Shown: positions 1 through 10,246, counted from the first letter of the stretch. The stretch is 64,000 nt of DNA from Crossaster papposus (GCA_037893245.1 JBAIAA010000311.1:620001-684000); one strand, 5' to 3'. Translations and numbers: made by a program. Notes: generated from the letters alone by a model not told the origin.

Positions 1-99
1 ACTCGCAAATAGCTTATTGAATCTGTATTGAATAGGGGTAGTATTAAAATCCACATAAGTGTGATTCACGACCTGTTGATATGTCGTCTTCCTGTGTAG

Positions 100-187
100 G
101 TTTTGTCTGGTCTACTGCATCTTGGTAACTTTAGCTTCACCAGCGATGGTGAACTGGAGCCATGTGACATCGATGAAGACAATAAAG
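100..187 (+). CDS. MYO19: Myosin XIX-like exon: motor, LLHLGNF segment
   Basis: The acceptor is tgtag before GTTTTG and the donor is AAAG|gtaatt. The exon reads [13 protein letters not shown], the conserved 'ILHLGNI' stretch of myosin heads, then an acidic loop. It ends in phase 1, matching the next exon. It is the first exon of the gene visible in the window. Confidence 0.8.
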
Positions 188-3100
188 GTAATTATTGGCA
201 GTCATTCAAGCGTCTTCAGTGGTAGAATATACTGTTTGTTAGTTGTGCATTTTTATTATTTTAAAGCAGCAAAAGTACTCAAAATATAAAGAAAGGTGCT
301 TGACAAAACAACCTGATGAAGTGTTTAGCTCTGTGAGGGCTGCATATATTTTGAGAAAGCAATATTTAAAGACTACGATTTCAATTCAAACATTTGCGGA
401 GTCACAATTTGAATTGCGACCACAATCTGCGTTCAGGGCGTGTTCTCAGCCAGCGGATTGTAGCTACTCGCGTCTCGCTCACTGAACGGGCCAATAGTAG
501 CACCAACGCGTGAGCCGCGGGTCGTTCAAACTATTTTTGGAAATTTCCAAATGTGTGTCTATGACTCACATTTGGAAATGGCATTCTTTTGTTATTTTTT
601 TCAAAATGCCAGACGGAATAATTTCACATGGGATTTAGAATACTATAATATCTTTACAACAAGAACAATTTCGACAGTAAAAAGGTATATTGCCCTTTTA
701 ACCAGTTCGCGCCGGGATTATTTTAACATCGCCGAGCCGAGGGGCGGGATTATTTTTAACGAAACTCATCCAAAGCGGGGGTTCAGGCTGATAGTGCTGG
801 GAAGCACACCCACGCATTTCCGGCCTTGCTTGCTGCTGATATACATTTCCGAACTTGAACTTGGCGTGTTTATGCGTCATTCGTTTTGAATTTGGGAAAT
901 GTTTGCGTTTATATACGTCATCCGGCGCGAACTGGTTAAATAATAATAATAATAATAATATTTTATAAAGCGCACGTATCCGCTGTACAATTATTACCCT
1001 GGTCATCAGGCCCGGGGTCACATGGAAGCTGATATCGGTGCTCAATTCGACCTCGACCCTCACAGGTACACCTTGTTCCTGGCAGGGTTCGAACCCACAC
1101 ACCATCGCACATGAGTTAAACACCTTGACGCATCTCTAGACAAAACGATAGTCAATACAAGGGTTTCCAATGTCGCGAAAAAAAGCCTGCAAAATCATTG
1201 AATTTAATGCGATCATTGAAAGTCAGGGACAAGTTTTTTTGTTTTGGTTTCACAGCCTACCAGTTGTCCAGGGATTTTGCCACTGGCCTCCTTGGCCTGG
1301 ACGGAGAACAGCTTGAGAAGAGTCTAATCTTCAGGAGGATAACGGCCAGCCACAGTAAGAGGAAGAGCGTCTTCATGAGACCGTGCACTGTAGAGGAGGC
1401 CGGAACCAGACGCGATTGCATGGCCAAATTGCTTTATGCCAGGTGTGTAGTTTACAACGTGAAAACAATTGTAAATTAAAGGGATGTTATACCATTTGTT
1501 AGTTGTGCATTTTTATTATCGTTTGAAGCAGCAAAAATGCTCAAATTCTAAAGAATAGCGCTTGACAAGTAACCTGGCTAAGTTTTATTTCTGTGAATGC
1601 TGTATATTCCCGAGAAAATAATATTCTAAGATTTAAAAGTTTTATTCAGCCGATTGCAGCTACTGGTGAAAATTTCAAAAAATTTCTAAATAAGTTTTTG
1701 TTAATGCAAGATTTTGGTTTAATAGTTACATTTTGGATAGCTGCGAAAGGTATACTTCAGCGTTGAGGAACTAAGGATACATTTATTTAAAATCTCCTTT
1801 ATTTAAAATTCCCTTATTCCTGTGGCATCAAAGACTTATTAACCAGTTCCTGCTGGGATTATTTTAACATCACCGAGCCAAGGTGCGGGATTATTTTTAA
1901 CGAAACTCGATCCGAGGCGGGTTCAGGCCGATGGTACCGGGAAGCACACCCACGCATTTCCGGCCTTGCTCGCTGCTGACAGACATTTTCCGGCCTTGCT
2001 CGTGACGTGTTTATGCGTCATCCGTTTTGAATCTGGGGAAAACCTTGAGTGTATGTACGTCCTCCGGCGCGAACTGGTTAACGATAAAAACCCTAATTTG
2101 GTTTTCAAATTTGTCCAATTGTACAGGCTCTTTGATTGGCTAGTTGCCTTCATCAACAAGTCCACCTGCGCCAATCAGTGGCGTTCTTTCATTGGTCTGC
2201 TGGATATCTACGGATTTGAAAGCTTCCAATCCAACAGCCTGGAGCAGCTCTGCATAAATTATGCAAATGAGAAGCTACAGCAGCACTTTGTGGCCCACTT
2301 TCTCCGAGCGGAGCAGGTTATTATTATTATTAATTCTTTCTGGTAATGAAACCAAGGATCCCTCAAAAGCGCTCTAGGCACTGTAGTTCGCAAGCCTGAA
2401 GAAACCTGTAGAAAGAAGACAATGAGAAGAAGGAACAGTTTTTTAGAGGTGGAAGGTAAACCCTGGAAGAATATCCTGGGGAAAACCCATGGAGTCAGGC
2501 AGGGACTGAAAACCTAATCCACATAAAAATTGGTCCAGGCGGGGTTCGAACCCGGGTCATATCCGGAAGGCGAGGAAAGAACCGCTACGCCAACCTGACT
2601 CCCCTGAGGTACATCAATGAGGTACATCTGACTGCTTCAAATAGTGCGGTAAAACTATAGCCTTCCGAGGTGATCCATGGAGCATTATATTTTTTTCCCA
2701 AGGCAAAGCCGAAGGAAAAGGAACGCTTCCTGGATTAATGAGGGCGGCTAGTTTTATTACGCTACAAGTTAGAAGTCGATATTTGGTTTATAATGACTCA
2801 CCCACAGATTCTGCTTAATTTGTCTGATATCTGATTGATTTGACCAATAACCCAATTAAAATGTCAGTGTGAAATGAGCTGACAATTTACTCCCAAACTA
2901 CTGTGGAGTTCCGTGGTCTCGTGGTCTGATGGAGCATTGAATGTGTGGTCTGCAGGTAATTCTGCAGGTTGTGGGTTTGAGTCCATCAGCCTGGGGTGAT
3001 GGTGCGTGTGCCCTTGGGCAAGGCACTTTGTCACTCTTTGCTTCTCTCCGCCTAGGAGTAACATCTCTGTTCCATTTGTCAATTTTGAATACGTTTTTAG

Positions 3101-6100
3101 CTGTTTCGGCATTTCAGCCGGTGACGTCATGATGACGTCATCGTGGGTCATAATAGACCTCACATTAAAGGTGCAGTTTTTAGGACCCTCTATCTCTGGA
3201 AGTACAAGTCCGATTGGGGTCAAACTTGGTATGCAAGTATTCCAGGATGTGTTATAGACGAAAATTACGATGACATCATGATGACATTATCGGGTGTCAT
3301 GTGACGTCACATTAAAGGTGCAACTTTCCCCATAGGATTTGCACACATTTTTTTCAACCAATATATCTTTGGCACTTTGGTAAATTCGATCGACTTTAGA
3401 CTTGGCACACACTAAGACCACCACCCAAATATTGAAAGTCATTTTAGACACCCGAAACAGCTGTTTTGTTTTTATCCAGGAAGAGTATTCCTTTGAGGGA
3501 ATTGTGTGGCAGTTCTTTAGCTTCACTGATAACCGGCCTTGTCTGGATGTCATCGAAGGCAAAAGTAGCATCTTCTCCTTCCTGAATGAGGTAAACAAAA
3601 TTTCCGAGGCTTATTGGATGAAGCTGCCTATCAACGGTAATTAGCAGAATATTTAGGACCTTCTCTCAAGAACTTGCATCTCGGGGGAATTGAGGCTTCT
3701 CACAGCTGTCCGGGATGTTTGACAATGTTTGCAGCGTTTGATTCTCCTGAGATTTTATCGGTTACGTTTAGGAGTGTCGTCTTAACCGTCAGACGGATGC
3801 GTCGGCATTCAGCACCAGACTACTGGACGGCATCAATGCTAAGCACATCTACAAACCACCAGTCACAGTTCGGTACCCTGCCTTCATTGTCAGGCACTAT
3901 GCGGGTGATGTCACCTACAGTGCACACGGTCTCATTGAGAAAAACAAGGTAAGCCGTAGTGAGGCTGTCTATTTTACATGGCTGGAAATAACATGCACCT
4001 ATGGAAGCTACTGGCTAGTGGCTGCAGCCACTTCCCATAGACTTATGTGTTATAGATTAGCCATAGCCAAGTACTTCCTAAAAGCCCTAACACATTTTTT
4101 GTTTTGGGTCCAAATAAAAAAATTAATAAAAACAATTTCCAACAATAATTTGTCTATGGCAAGCCCATTTAACAATTATTACTTACACGATGATATTTTA
4201 GAGTTATTCAGAGATATCTCTAAATGAATTAACCAGTTCACGCCGGGATTATTTTAACATCACTGAGCCGACGCGCGGGATTATTTTTAACAAAACTCGA
4301 TCCGAGGCGGGTTCAGGCCGATGGTACCGGGAAGCACACCCACGCATTTTCGGGCTTGCTCGCTGCTGACAGACATTTCCGGCCTTGCTCGTAGCATGTT
4401 TATGCGCCATCCGTTTTGAATCTGGCGAAAACTAAATTTGCGTTTATATTACGTCATCCGGAACGAACTGGTTAAATATATATCTCTAATTCATTCAGAG
4501 ATATCTCTAAATAACTCTAAAATATCGTCGCGAAAATGGCTCGAGATAGACAAATCTTGTGAGTCTGCATCATTACCATGTTTCGGTGCATTACTAGTTT
4601 TCGTTGCAACACTCGCATTGTTTCGTAGTTCAATTTTCATATCACACAAAGTACGCACAGCTATTTCTTTTCAACATGAAAATCCTATGTTGTCTTTACC
4701 TCTAGGACCACATCCCAGTGGAATTGATTGAGCTGGCAGTCAATAGTACTAACCCATTTGTCAGCAAGTTAGTGCAGAGAGATCTAGCTAAGCATGAGGT
4801 ATGTACATATACATAATTATATTATCATTTAGAAAGAGAACCTTAAAACAAGATTTCTTTGTGTGTTTTTTAGAAAAGCAACAGTTTATCAAATTTATCT
4901 TTATAGCAAAAGTGTGCACCTTCGTTGTATTGATGTCAATTTTATTTTATTCGGTGATTTAACTTTCATCCCAGATCCAGACAGCCAAGAATGGAAAGGT
5001 CCAAGCCAAAACCGTGGCCTCAAAGTTTAAGGTAATTATTAATCGGATTCATAAATTGCAGCTTAGAAATAAACGTGATACAAAAAGTTCTAAAGTCCGA
5101 AGAACTAAGACTTTTTTATTAAAGGTATATAACATTTTGTCCAGATTTTAATAAAGCCAATATATTTTAGATTATTTTCCTTTTAATATTTCAAATTACA
5201 CAAAAAACACCAATTTGCAAGATAAATGCACAATTATTGAATTATTGAACAATTTGAAAAGTAATTAAAAAAAAAAAAATCTATACTACTTTTTAATGGG
5301 TACTTTTTTCTCTCAAATATACCCTTCCTTGCTCTATGCTTTAACCTAGTACATTGTAATCTGTATATTACTCCATACTGCCCTGCCTGTTACTCTCTGT
5401 AATGCCCAAACTGCCCGGGCAGTGTACAATGTATTAAAGGTTCTTATGATCAAACAGAAATTGTATTGTATTAGAAATTGTATGATGAAATTTATATTTT
5501 GAGAGTGTCTCTATTCTCCATTTTGGCGGTCAGACTTCTCTAGATAGCCTGATGACCATACTGACCTCCACGGCTCCCCACTACATCCGCTGCATCAAAC
5601 CCAACCTAGCCTGTCAGCCAGACATCTTTGACAGCCGCCACGTGGTGTCTCAGCTCAGGGCTTGCGGTGTCATAGAGACTATTGCCATCAGCGCTAAAGG
5701 CTTCCCTGCAAGGTTTGGGCATGACCACAACGAGTGGTGTCTGATTGTTTAGTTTGATAATGAAAAAAATAAAGACGACTAACACAAAAATAAGTGAGGT
5801 TTAGATATTGAAAGAAAAATAATAATTTATGGCTACATTATATGTAAGGGGTCCAAATATGTGTTCTATGTGTCTCTGCATCATTCAAATTATAAATAAA
5901 ACTGAAATTGACTTTAAAGGGATCGTATACTTTTGGTAATTACTCCAAAAATTAATGGCAATAAAAACTTACTTGGTAAGAAGTACAGCAGCTTTGGATA
6001 GCATAATGCATTTTTAGAAACTTTTCACTTCGAAGTACTGCGGTTATAAGAATATCACTTTCTATCTCCCAAATTTTGAATCTGAGAAGCATTACTGCAG

Positions 6101-9100
6101 TGATGTTTCTCGGATTGTGTATTCCAATGCAGATTATTTTTTCTGCGTAGACATAACCGCTTCAGATTTTTGGCAATTTCTCAAAATCGCTACCACCTTT
6201 TGAAATGAAATTTTTACAGGTTAGTTTTATGGTATATATCTATAACTATATAGGATTGAAACAAACAGTGGGTTCCAATTACCAAACGTATACGATCCCT
6301 TTAAACTATTTGTTGTATTTGACAGTTACTTTGCTTTACATAATCATTCTCGGAGATACGCAGTGAACTGACCACGCGCGTGTGTACGTCGTTCCAACGC
6401 TTGCGCAACTCATTCGCGGATTACAAACTAATTTGTAATTCTACCGTGCGTTCCCACTGGGATTTTGTTTTTTCCGCGACGTAATGTTTACTGGCCTTGT
6501 GAAGCTGTTAAAATTTCACACATTGATGGCACTGATCTGCGGTGCGGCTGAGCGGAAACTGTTTGCGATAACTTTCAGCCTGGTAGTTTTACATCACCGT
6601 CGCGGTATGTTGACAGGGATGTTAGTCGGTACATTAACCCAAAAAAAAGTTTAAGGGGGAAGACGTGTTTTTCCTGTTTTTCAGAATTCCTTATGCCGAG
6701 TTCCTACAGCGCTACCGAGCCCTGCATCACGCCAGGAGAGAACATCCACCGTCCCTCTTTACTTACAATGACGGAAGGACTGCCAAGACGTTCTGTCTGT
6801 CTCTCGTGGAGCGCATCTTTGGTGACGAAGATAAGGAGAACGAAAAGGCCGAGGCACAGTTTGGCAAAACGAAAGTTTTCCTGCGCTCCGGACAGGTATT
6901 GTGTTATTTGACAACAGATAATGGGTACTAATATCCCTTTAACTTTCCTGGAGAATTTACCTTAACCCCGTAGCACACAAACCCGATGGATGGTCCCCAT
7001 AATGCAATGTACAAAAAGAATTTGTGTACATTAGGTGTAAAACAAAATTTGACATCAAGCCAAAAAAATTGTAAAGATATGGTCCCCAAAGTTGCCTTGC
7101 TCTAAAATCTGTCACTGGAAAATAAATAATGGCTCCTTGTAGTTTAAGAGTTACAGTTCCTAGTCATCCAGTATGACAATTTCTCTTCCTTTTTTTCTTA
7201 GCTTGAGTAGCTAGAGGGACTGAGGGCTCTGGCCATGATGGAGGCTGCTGCCTGCATCCAACGGTCGTGGAGGAGGTATCAGAGACGGCAGAGAGTCAGG
7301 CGACTTGAGGCTACAACATTGATCCAAGCAGGTAAGGGAGACAGGGTACCGTATGCTGCTTTGATTCTCTTGTTGAGAATGAGGCCGGGTCAAAAATGGG
7401 CTTCCAGAGCTATTGTCAGCCTGCTCACGCGTAGTTGTAATGGGCGAAGACCTAGACAATAGCCATAGACAAGAGATTCAGGTGCGGCCTTAATATCATT
7501 ACAGCTAATGTCTACCATTTGCGGCTATCCAAAAAGTAACCAACTTTTTAATTATTGTTGAGCAACCTACTTGTAAAGATATTAATGACACTAAGCTTCC
7601 TGTGAAATTATTCTTTCTGGCACGCTGTCGGCATTTTGAAGAAAACAATAGGAGGTCAATTACAGGGATGCATCTCGGAGATGTATTTTTTTAGATTTCC
7701 GTTAGTTGTTGGTTTGTAATCCATGAATGTCGCACTGTTATTGGTCGATTCGGTGCGTGACGTGTGTAGCTTCACCCGAACGGCAATCCGCAGGTCGCAG
7801 GTTCAAAACCGCTCAACTTTGAAACTTTATGTGAGTTAGTCTTGCATACGCACTGTGGACCTCCGAACAATATAGGTCCACACGATGCAGGAAGAGGTTA
7901 CGGTTTGCGGACCTGGCCAGGTCCACAGTCTGTTTTGCCGTCTCTGAAAAAGAGCGCTAGAGAAAAAACCCGGGTTAGGGTTATATATAGAAAAGGTAAG
8001 AGGAACAGCTGAGAGGCCCAGAATCAACATTTGAGGTTAAATTTGTTTTAGGGAAGCGAGAAAAATGAGTCAACGTTTTTTAACTACACGAAGACAAAGG
8101 AATGTCCACAGTACGTATGTGAGGTAAACCTAATTGTGTGTGTGTGTTTTTTTGTAGCATATCGTGGGTGGAAGGTGCGCCAGTGCCTGGAAATAATGAA
8201 TGACGCGGCCCGGGTCATACAACAGGCCATGCTGGAACACTGGATCCGAAGACAACAGGAGAGGGAACAACAACAACAGCTGGAGGAGGAGTCTAGTCAG
8301 CAAGTCTTGCTGGAGAAGAGTCTAACTGAAAATGACGACCTCAGGAAGGTCGACACTTCCGAGGATGATCTCAGGAATGCCAACAATTCCGAGGATGATC
8401 TCAGGAATGTCGACACTTCAGAGGATGAAGTTAGTTTTTAATTTTTGAACGATTGGTTGCTTTTTAGTTCAGAAAGAATTGTCAAGTAAAAAAAAACCAT
8501 GTGCAACAGTAGGATTTGAAAAAAAGGCCAGCTGCAAAAATTAACTGGTTTCTCGTGCCAGACTGGTTTCATTTTTCTTACCCGCTGCCTTAAAAAAAAA
8601 GACAATCTAGTTGAAAACGTGACGGCTTTTTCGGACACAAGGAATCAGCAAAGGAGTCAGAAGAATCTATCAACTATTTTGGGAGAGGATTATGGCCACC
8701 TGCTCCCTTTTTACAAAAAAGCCTGGATGAGCAACAAAGCTGCAATTTTAACATCGTTGTTAACTCGTGCCGTGCCCGTTCAAAATGTACAATTTTGTAA
8801 CGGCGGTTTACAGTGATCAAAGCACTTTGGCAAGTTATATATACAACGCGTGAAAAGAACAGCGCCCTCAATTAATACCATTGCACCATTGCACAAATAC
8901 CATCTTGAATGTTAGTCATTATATGTTTCACCATTTAATTGCTCCTAATTACGTAATAACAAAATTTGGCCCCGTCACTGTCTGTTCGGGATTCCTGCCG
9001 GTACCCTTGCCAAATACGAATGCTGTCGGGTGTCCGAGAAAAATGCAGACATACATACATAGAGAGATGTGGTCATTTATATGCAAGGTAAGATTGTTAA

Positions 9101-9611
9101 TACCTTCGATTGAATAAGTCACTGACGCTGTGCTAAAACTCAAATTCATTTTTGTGTATTTTTTTTTTAAATTTCTTATAATCGGGCTGGTGTGTTTGGT
9201 TGTTTCCCGTAGGAATTCCACAAGTGCAGAGATAGACTCTCGGCCCCGATGGAGCATCCCAGCCGCAGATCACGCCCCGTCACCCAACCACTACGATCTC
9301 TCCCGGGCACGGCGCTGCTTCATGCGCCCCCGACCACCGGCTCGGCCCTGTACAATACCGGGATCCTCCCTAGACGCTGCAGCAAGTGCGGGTCCGTCGC
9401 GAACCCTACGTCGGACCCGCAAACGGCCGACGATCTGGACGGTGACGAAGATGCCGAAGACAAAACGAAACCGAAACGAGAGGAAGACACGGGGATGGCC
9501 GGACGGAGTCTCGGCGCGACCATGGTCGGCATTCTCAGAAGACCGGCCGTGGATTTTGCGCTGGCCGCCGTGGTGACAGCGTTACTATTCAAGGGACCTG
9601 TCCACCTTTAA
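100..9611 (+). CDS. MYO19: Unconventional myosin XIX-like gene, 3' part (gene-level entry)
   Basis: Actin-based motor. Exons at 100-187, 1256-1442, 2127-2316, 3480-3590, 3772-3948, 4706-4798, 4975-5031, 5534-5712, 6685-6895, 7211-7331 and 8158-8429 have GT/AG borders and join in one frame with matching phases. They encode, in order, the LLHLGNF segment, the DIYGFESF switch II, the [11 protein letters not shown] relay region, an HYAGDVTY motif, the HYIRCIKPN segment, the ISAKGFPAR converter lead, and IQ motifs. The segments [14 protein letters not shown] and NE-ECRLNR match what I remember of vertebrate myosin XIX better than other myosin classes. Myosin XIX moves mitochondria through a C-terminal membrane-binding tail. 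The N-terminal half of the motor (P-loop, switch I) lies outside the window. Introns hold many MITEs and SINEs. One splice choice decides whether an in-frame stop is read (see exon 7211-7331). Tail exons after 8429 are uncertain. Confidence 0.85.
698..939. mobile_element. MITE family A copy 1 (TTAA-flanked)
   Basis: This 242-bp element has inverted ends CCAGTTCGCGCCGG / CCGGCGCGAACTGG between TTAA sites at 698-701 and 936-939, as piggyBac-type insertions show. The interior holds GGGATTATTTTAAC and GGGATTATTTTTAAC and a 'TTTCCGGCCTTGCT' block. No coding capacity. Confidence 0.85.
930..1125 (-). mobile_element. SINE-like fragment with (AAT)n tail
   Basis: On the minus strand a B-box-like GGTTCGAACCCTG (about 1085-1098) is followed by a body ending in GCGCTTTATAAAATATT and a (TTA)n tail at 941-960. 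The stretch tgatgaccagggtaataat recurs in the SINE at 43090-43345. The A-box side is not clear. Confidence 0.5.
1256..1442 (+). CDS. MYO19: Myosin XIX-like exon: motor, upper 50-kDa segment
   Basis: The acceptor is tttcacag and the donor is GCCAG|gtgtgt. It encodes a typical myosin stretch: [13 protein letters not shown], the basic RRIT turn, and [12 protein letters not shown], equivalent to 'RDALAKALYSRLF'. Enters with two bases completing an Ala codon and leaves in phase 2. Confidence 0.85.
1839..2081. mobile_element. MITE family A copy 2
   Basis: This full-length copy between TTAA at 1839-1842 and 2078-2081 lies in a myosin intron and ends 46 bp before the switch II exon. The left inverted end has decayed (CCAGTTCCTGCTGG); the right end is intact. 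Confidence 0.85.
2127..2316 (+). CDS. MYO19: Myosin XIX-like exon: switch II and relay helix
   Basis: The acceptor is gtacag and the donor is GAGCAG|gttatt. It encodes LFDWLV, then [11 protein letters not shown] (switch II), then [18 protein letters not shown] (relay helix) and VAHFLRAEQ. This is the most diagnostic motor exon in the window. A (TTA)n SINE tail begins right at its donor, so the intron border abuts repeat DNA. Confidence 0.93.
2317..2605 (-). mobile_element. tRNA-derived SINE, copy 1
   Basis: Read on the minus strand it starts near 2605 with an A-box-like GGTTGGCGTAGCGG and a B box GGGTTCGAACCC (about 2535-2550). The body then ends GGATCCTTGGTTTCATTACC followed by (TAA)n. The 3' body and tail match the element at 55455-55886, so both belong to one family. 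Confidence 0.6.
2897..3075 (+). mobile_element. tRNA-derived SINE with conserved core
   Basis: The head reads TCCGTGGTCTCGTGGTCTGA (A-box-like) and GTGGGTTTGAGTCC (B-box-like), followed by the core GTGCCCTTGGGCAAGGCAC and TTTGTCACTC. The core is almost identical to 43277-43332 on the other strand. It lies in a myosin intron. I see no clear tail. Confidence 0.55.
3110..3330. repeat. Internally repeated TGACGTCATGATGACGTCA-rich segment
   Basis: Two similar blocks repeat within the segment: TGACGTCATGATGACGTCAT...CACATTAAAGGTGCA at 3122-3175 and its relative at 3268-3322. The same palindromic motif occurs in the repeats at 48.7, 49.9 and 50.9 kb, suggesting one dispersed family. Noncoding. Confidence 0.45.
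3480..3590 (+). CDS. MYO19: Myosin XIX-like exon: motor, EEYSFEG segment
   Basis: The acceptor is tttatccag and the donor is AATGAG|gtaaac, phase 0 at both ends, 37 codons. It carries [10 protein letters not shown] and [12 protein letters not shown], the lower 50-kDa segment 'DNQ.CLDLIE'. It continues the relay exon without a gap. Confidence 0.9.
3772..3948 (+). CDS. MYO19: Myosin XIX-like exon: ECRLNR and HYAGDVTY
   Basis: The acceptor gtttag|GAGTGT is preferred over the inner cag at 3790-3792 because it restores the ECRLNR sequence expected after NE. The donor is AACAAG|gtaagc. It encodes ECRLNRQTD, then [17 protein letters not shown] and IEKNK, the actin-binding strut region. 59 codons, phase 0. 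Confidence 0.88.
4148..4553. mobile_element. Foldback element split by a MITE
   Basis: The arms 4148-4228 and 4490-4553 are imperfect inverted copies of each other (GATATTTTAGAGTTATTCAG on the left, its complement on the right, ending in a shared ATTTGTCT/AGACAAAT). MITE A copy 3 occupies the loop. The outer element must be older than the MITE. Confidence 0.6.
4229..4475. mobile_element. MITE family A copy 3, nested
   Basis: Bounded by TTAA at 4229-4232 and 4472-4475, with ends CCAGTTCACGCCGG / CCGGAACGAACTGG. It is inserted in the loop of the foldback element 4148-4553, in the intron between two motor exons. Confidence 0.85.
4706..4798 (+). CDS. MYO19: Myosin XIX-like exon: DHIPVEL segment
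   Basis: The acceptor is cctctag and the donor is CATGAG|gtatgt; 31 codons, phase 0. The peptide [18 protein letters not shown] follows EKNK in the previous exon, as 'EKNKD.lp.el..ll..S.n.lv' does in other myosin heads. Confidence 0.8.
4975..5031 (+). CDS. MYO19: Myosin XIX-like micro-exon: loop 2 into TVASKFK
   Basis: This is a 19-codon exon between tcatcccag and TTTAAG|gtaatt. It reads [19 protein letters not shown]: a basic loop-2-like run, then the conserved TV.S.FK that precedes SLDSLM in the next exon. Confidence 0.8.
5534..5712 (+). CDS. MYO19: Myosin XIX-like exon: HYIRCIKPN and SH helices
   Basis: The acceptor is ggcggtcag and the donor is GCAAG|gtttgg. It encodes [30 protein letters not shown] (SH region) and ISAKGFPAR. 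It ends in phase 2, and the next exon supplies the last base of an Arg codon. Confidence 0.92.
5914..6304. mobile_element. MITE family C copy 1 (GGGATCGTATAC ends)
   Basis: A 391-bp element flanked by TTAA, with inverted ends AAGGGATCGTATAC.TTTGGTAATT and the complement at the right. The interior is AT-rich and noncoding. Other copies: 13840-14046 (truncated, inverted), 39932-40310, and fragments at 41815-41995 and 42815-42905. Confidence 0.85.
6685..6895 (+). CDS. MYO19: Myosin XIX-like exon: converter and lever start
   Basis: The acceptor is tttttcag and the donor is GGACAG|gtattg. It encodes [13 protein letters not shown], an insert, and [12 protein letters not shown], the conserved end of the converter. 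It leaves in phase 0 into the first IQ exon. Confidence 0.9.
7211..7331 (+). CDS. MYO19: Myosin XIX-like exon: first IQ motif, alternative acceptor
   Basis: There are two acceptors 9 bases apart. The upstream one (AG at 7200-7201) gives the length expected from other myosins but reads Leu-Glu-TAG, a stop at 7208-7210. The downstream one uses the AG of that TAG, starts at 7211 and keeps the frame (LEGLRAL) at the cost of three residues. The exon then encodes [20 protein letters not shown], a clear IQ motif, and ends ATCCAAGCAG|gtaagg in phase 1. Confidence 0.75.
7841..8122. mobile_element. MITE family D copy 1
   Basis: A segment of about 280 bp with imperfect inverted ends (CATACGCACTGTGGAC on the left, GTCCACAGTACGTATG on the right) and inner blocks TAGGTCCACA and GGTCCACAG. 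The reverse complement of the whole element recurs at 14273-14562. It lies in the intron between the two IQ exons. Confidence 0.75.
8158..8441 (+). CDS. MYO19: Myosin XIX-like exon: IQ motifs and repetitive acidic tail
   Basis: The acceptor is tttgtag. The first two bases complete an Ala codon, giving AYRGWKVRQ (second IQ half) and [20 protein letters not shown] (third IQ). A Gln-rich coiled stretch and three imperfect 10-residue repeats of the form [10 protein letters not shown] follow; they correspond to a 30-base tandem repeat at about 8332-8428. The exon may end at a donor GAA|gttagt (8429), or read to a TAA at 8439-8441. The tail is therefore uncertain. Confidence 0.75.
8941..9087 (+). 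CDS. Possible penultimate myosin tail exon
   Basis: The only support is a strong donor (TGCAAG|gtaaga at 9088), an open frame, and a phase-0 end that fits the acceptor at 9211-9212. I cannot place a convincing acceptor, so the start is approximate. The peptide resembles no domain I recognise. Confidence 0.2.
9213..9611 (+). CDS. Candidate terminal exon with hydrophobic C-terminus
   Basis: This open reading segment follows a pyrimidine-rich acceptor (tttcccgtag) and stops at 9609-9611. It is much more GC-rich than its surroundings. The frame through GAATTCCACAAG reads [12 protein letters not shown], Ser/Arg/Pro-rich sequence, a CSKCG pair, an acidic Lys-rich stretch, and finally [13 protein letters not shown] near the C-terminus, a possible short membrane-inserting segment. 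A tail of that kind would suit a mitochondrial myosin, but I see no clear homology. A second frame is also open across most of the segment, so coding status and frame need a transcript. Confidence 0.4.
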   Translation, partial: EFHKCRDRLSAPMEHPSRRSRPVTQPLRSLPGTALLHAPPTTGSALYNTGILPRRCSKCGSVANPTSDPQTADDLDGDEDAEDKTKPKREEDTGMAGRSLGATMVGILRRPAVDFALAAVVTALLFKGPVHL

Positions 9612-10246
9612 AATAGTCGGCAGAAATATCCTGTAATTGCGAAGATCTTGACGGCGTCAGAGCTACCATTACAATGATCAGTAAATAATTGGCAGGGTTG
9701 TAGTCGAGTCCCTGCAAGTCCTTTCGTGAAGCCAGTCACAAGTAACTGGATGAACAATGACAAAGGAATGCTTTTGTCGAAGCTGATTTGAATAGCTTGT
9801 GATTTCAATTGGAACTGAAAGACTTGTGATGGACTTGACTACATCCCTGATATTTGGCACAAGTTTTACCACCCGTTTTTATATATTCCAAATTCAATAA
9901 TCAATAGCACTAATCAAACATATATACAAATACAAGTGATTTTAGGATTACTGGGAGACCCTGTTTCTTTTTTTCAGTAACATGGCCCAACCGGATGTTT
10001 TTATGAGCTTTAAGGTTGTACACGTATTACTTTGAAAGCTATTTTTAACCCTGTTGCTTTTCCTTATATGGCTAGTACATTAGTATATGTAACATACTGT
10101 TTCAACTTGAGAATGGTAGATTCCAAAGAAAGATAAGACGACATTTATTTCAACCGTAACCTCTCCCATCTTTTAAATGACACGGATTTTGTAGTATTGA
10201 GGAAAGACTTTTACATGGCGCTTGCAAATCTGTACAAAGAAATATT

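Noticed and set aside
698..1123. 141-codon minus-strand frame over MITE A and a SINE
   Set aside because: It spans two unrelated repeats and a (AAT)n run.
9130..9576. Alternative frame ([13 protein letters not shown] type) over the candidate myosin tail exon
   Set aside because: It does not fit the phase-0 acceptor at 9211-9212; it stays possible only if the exon joins differently.
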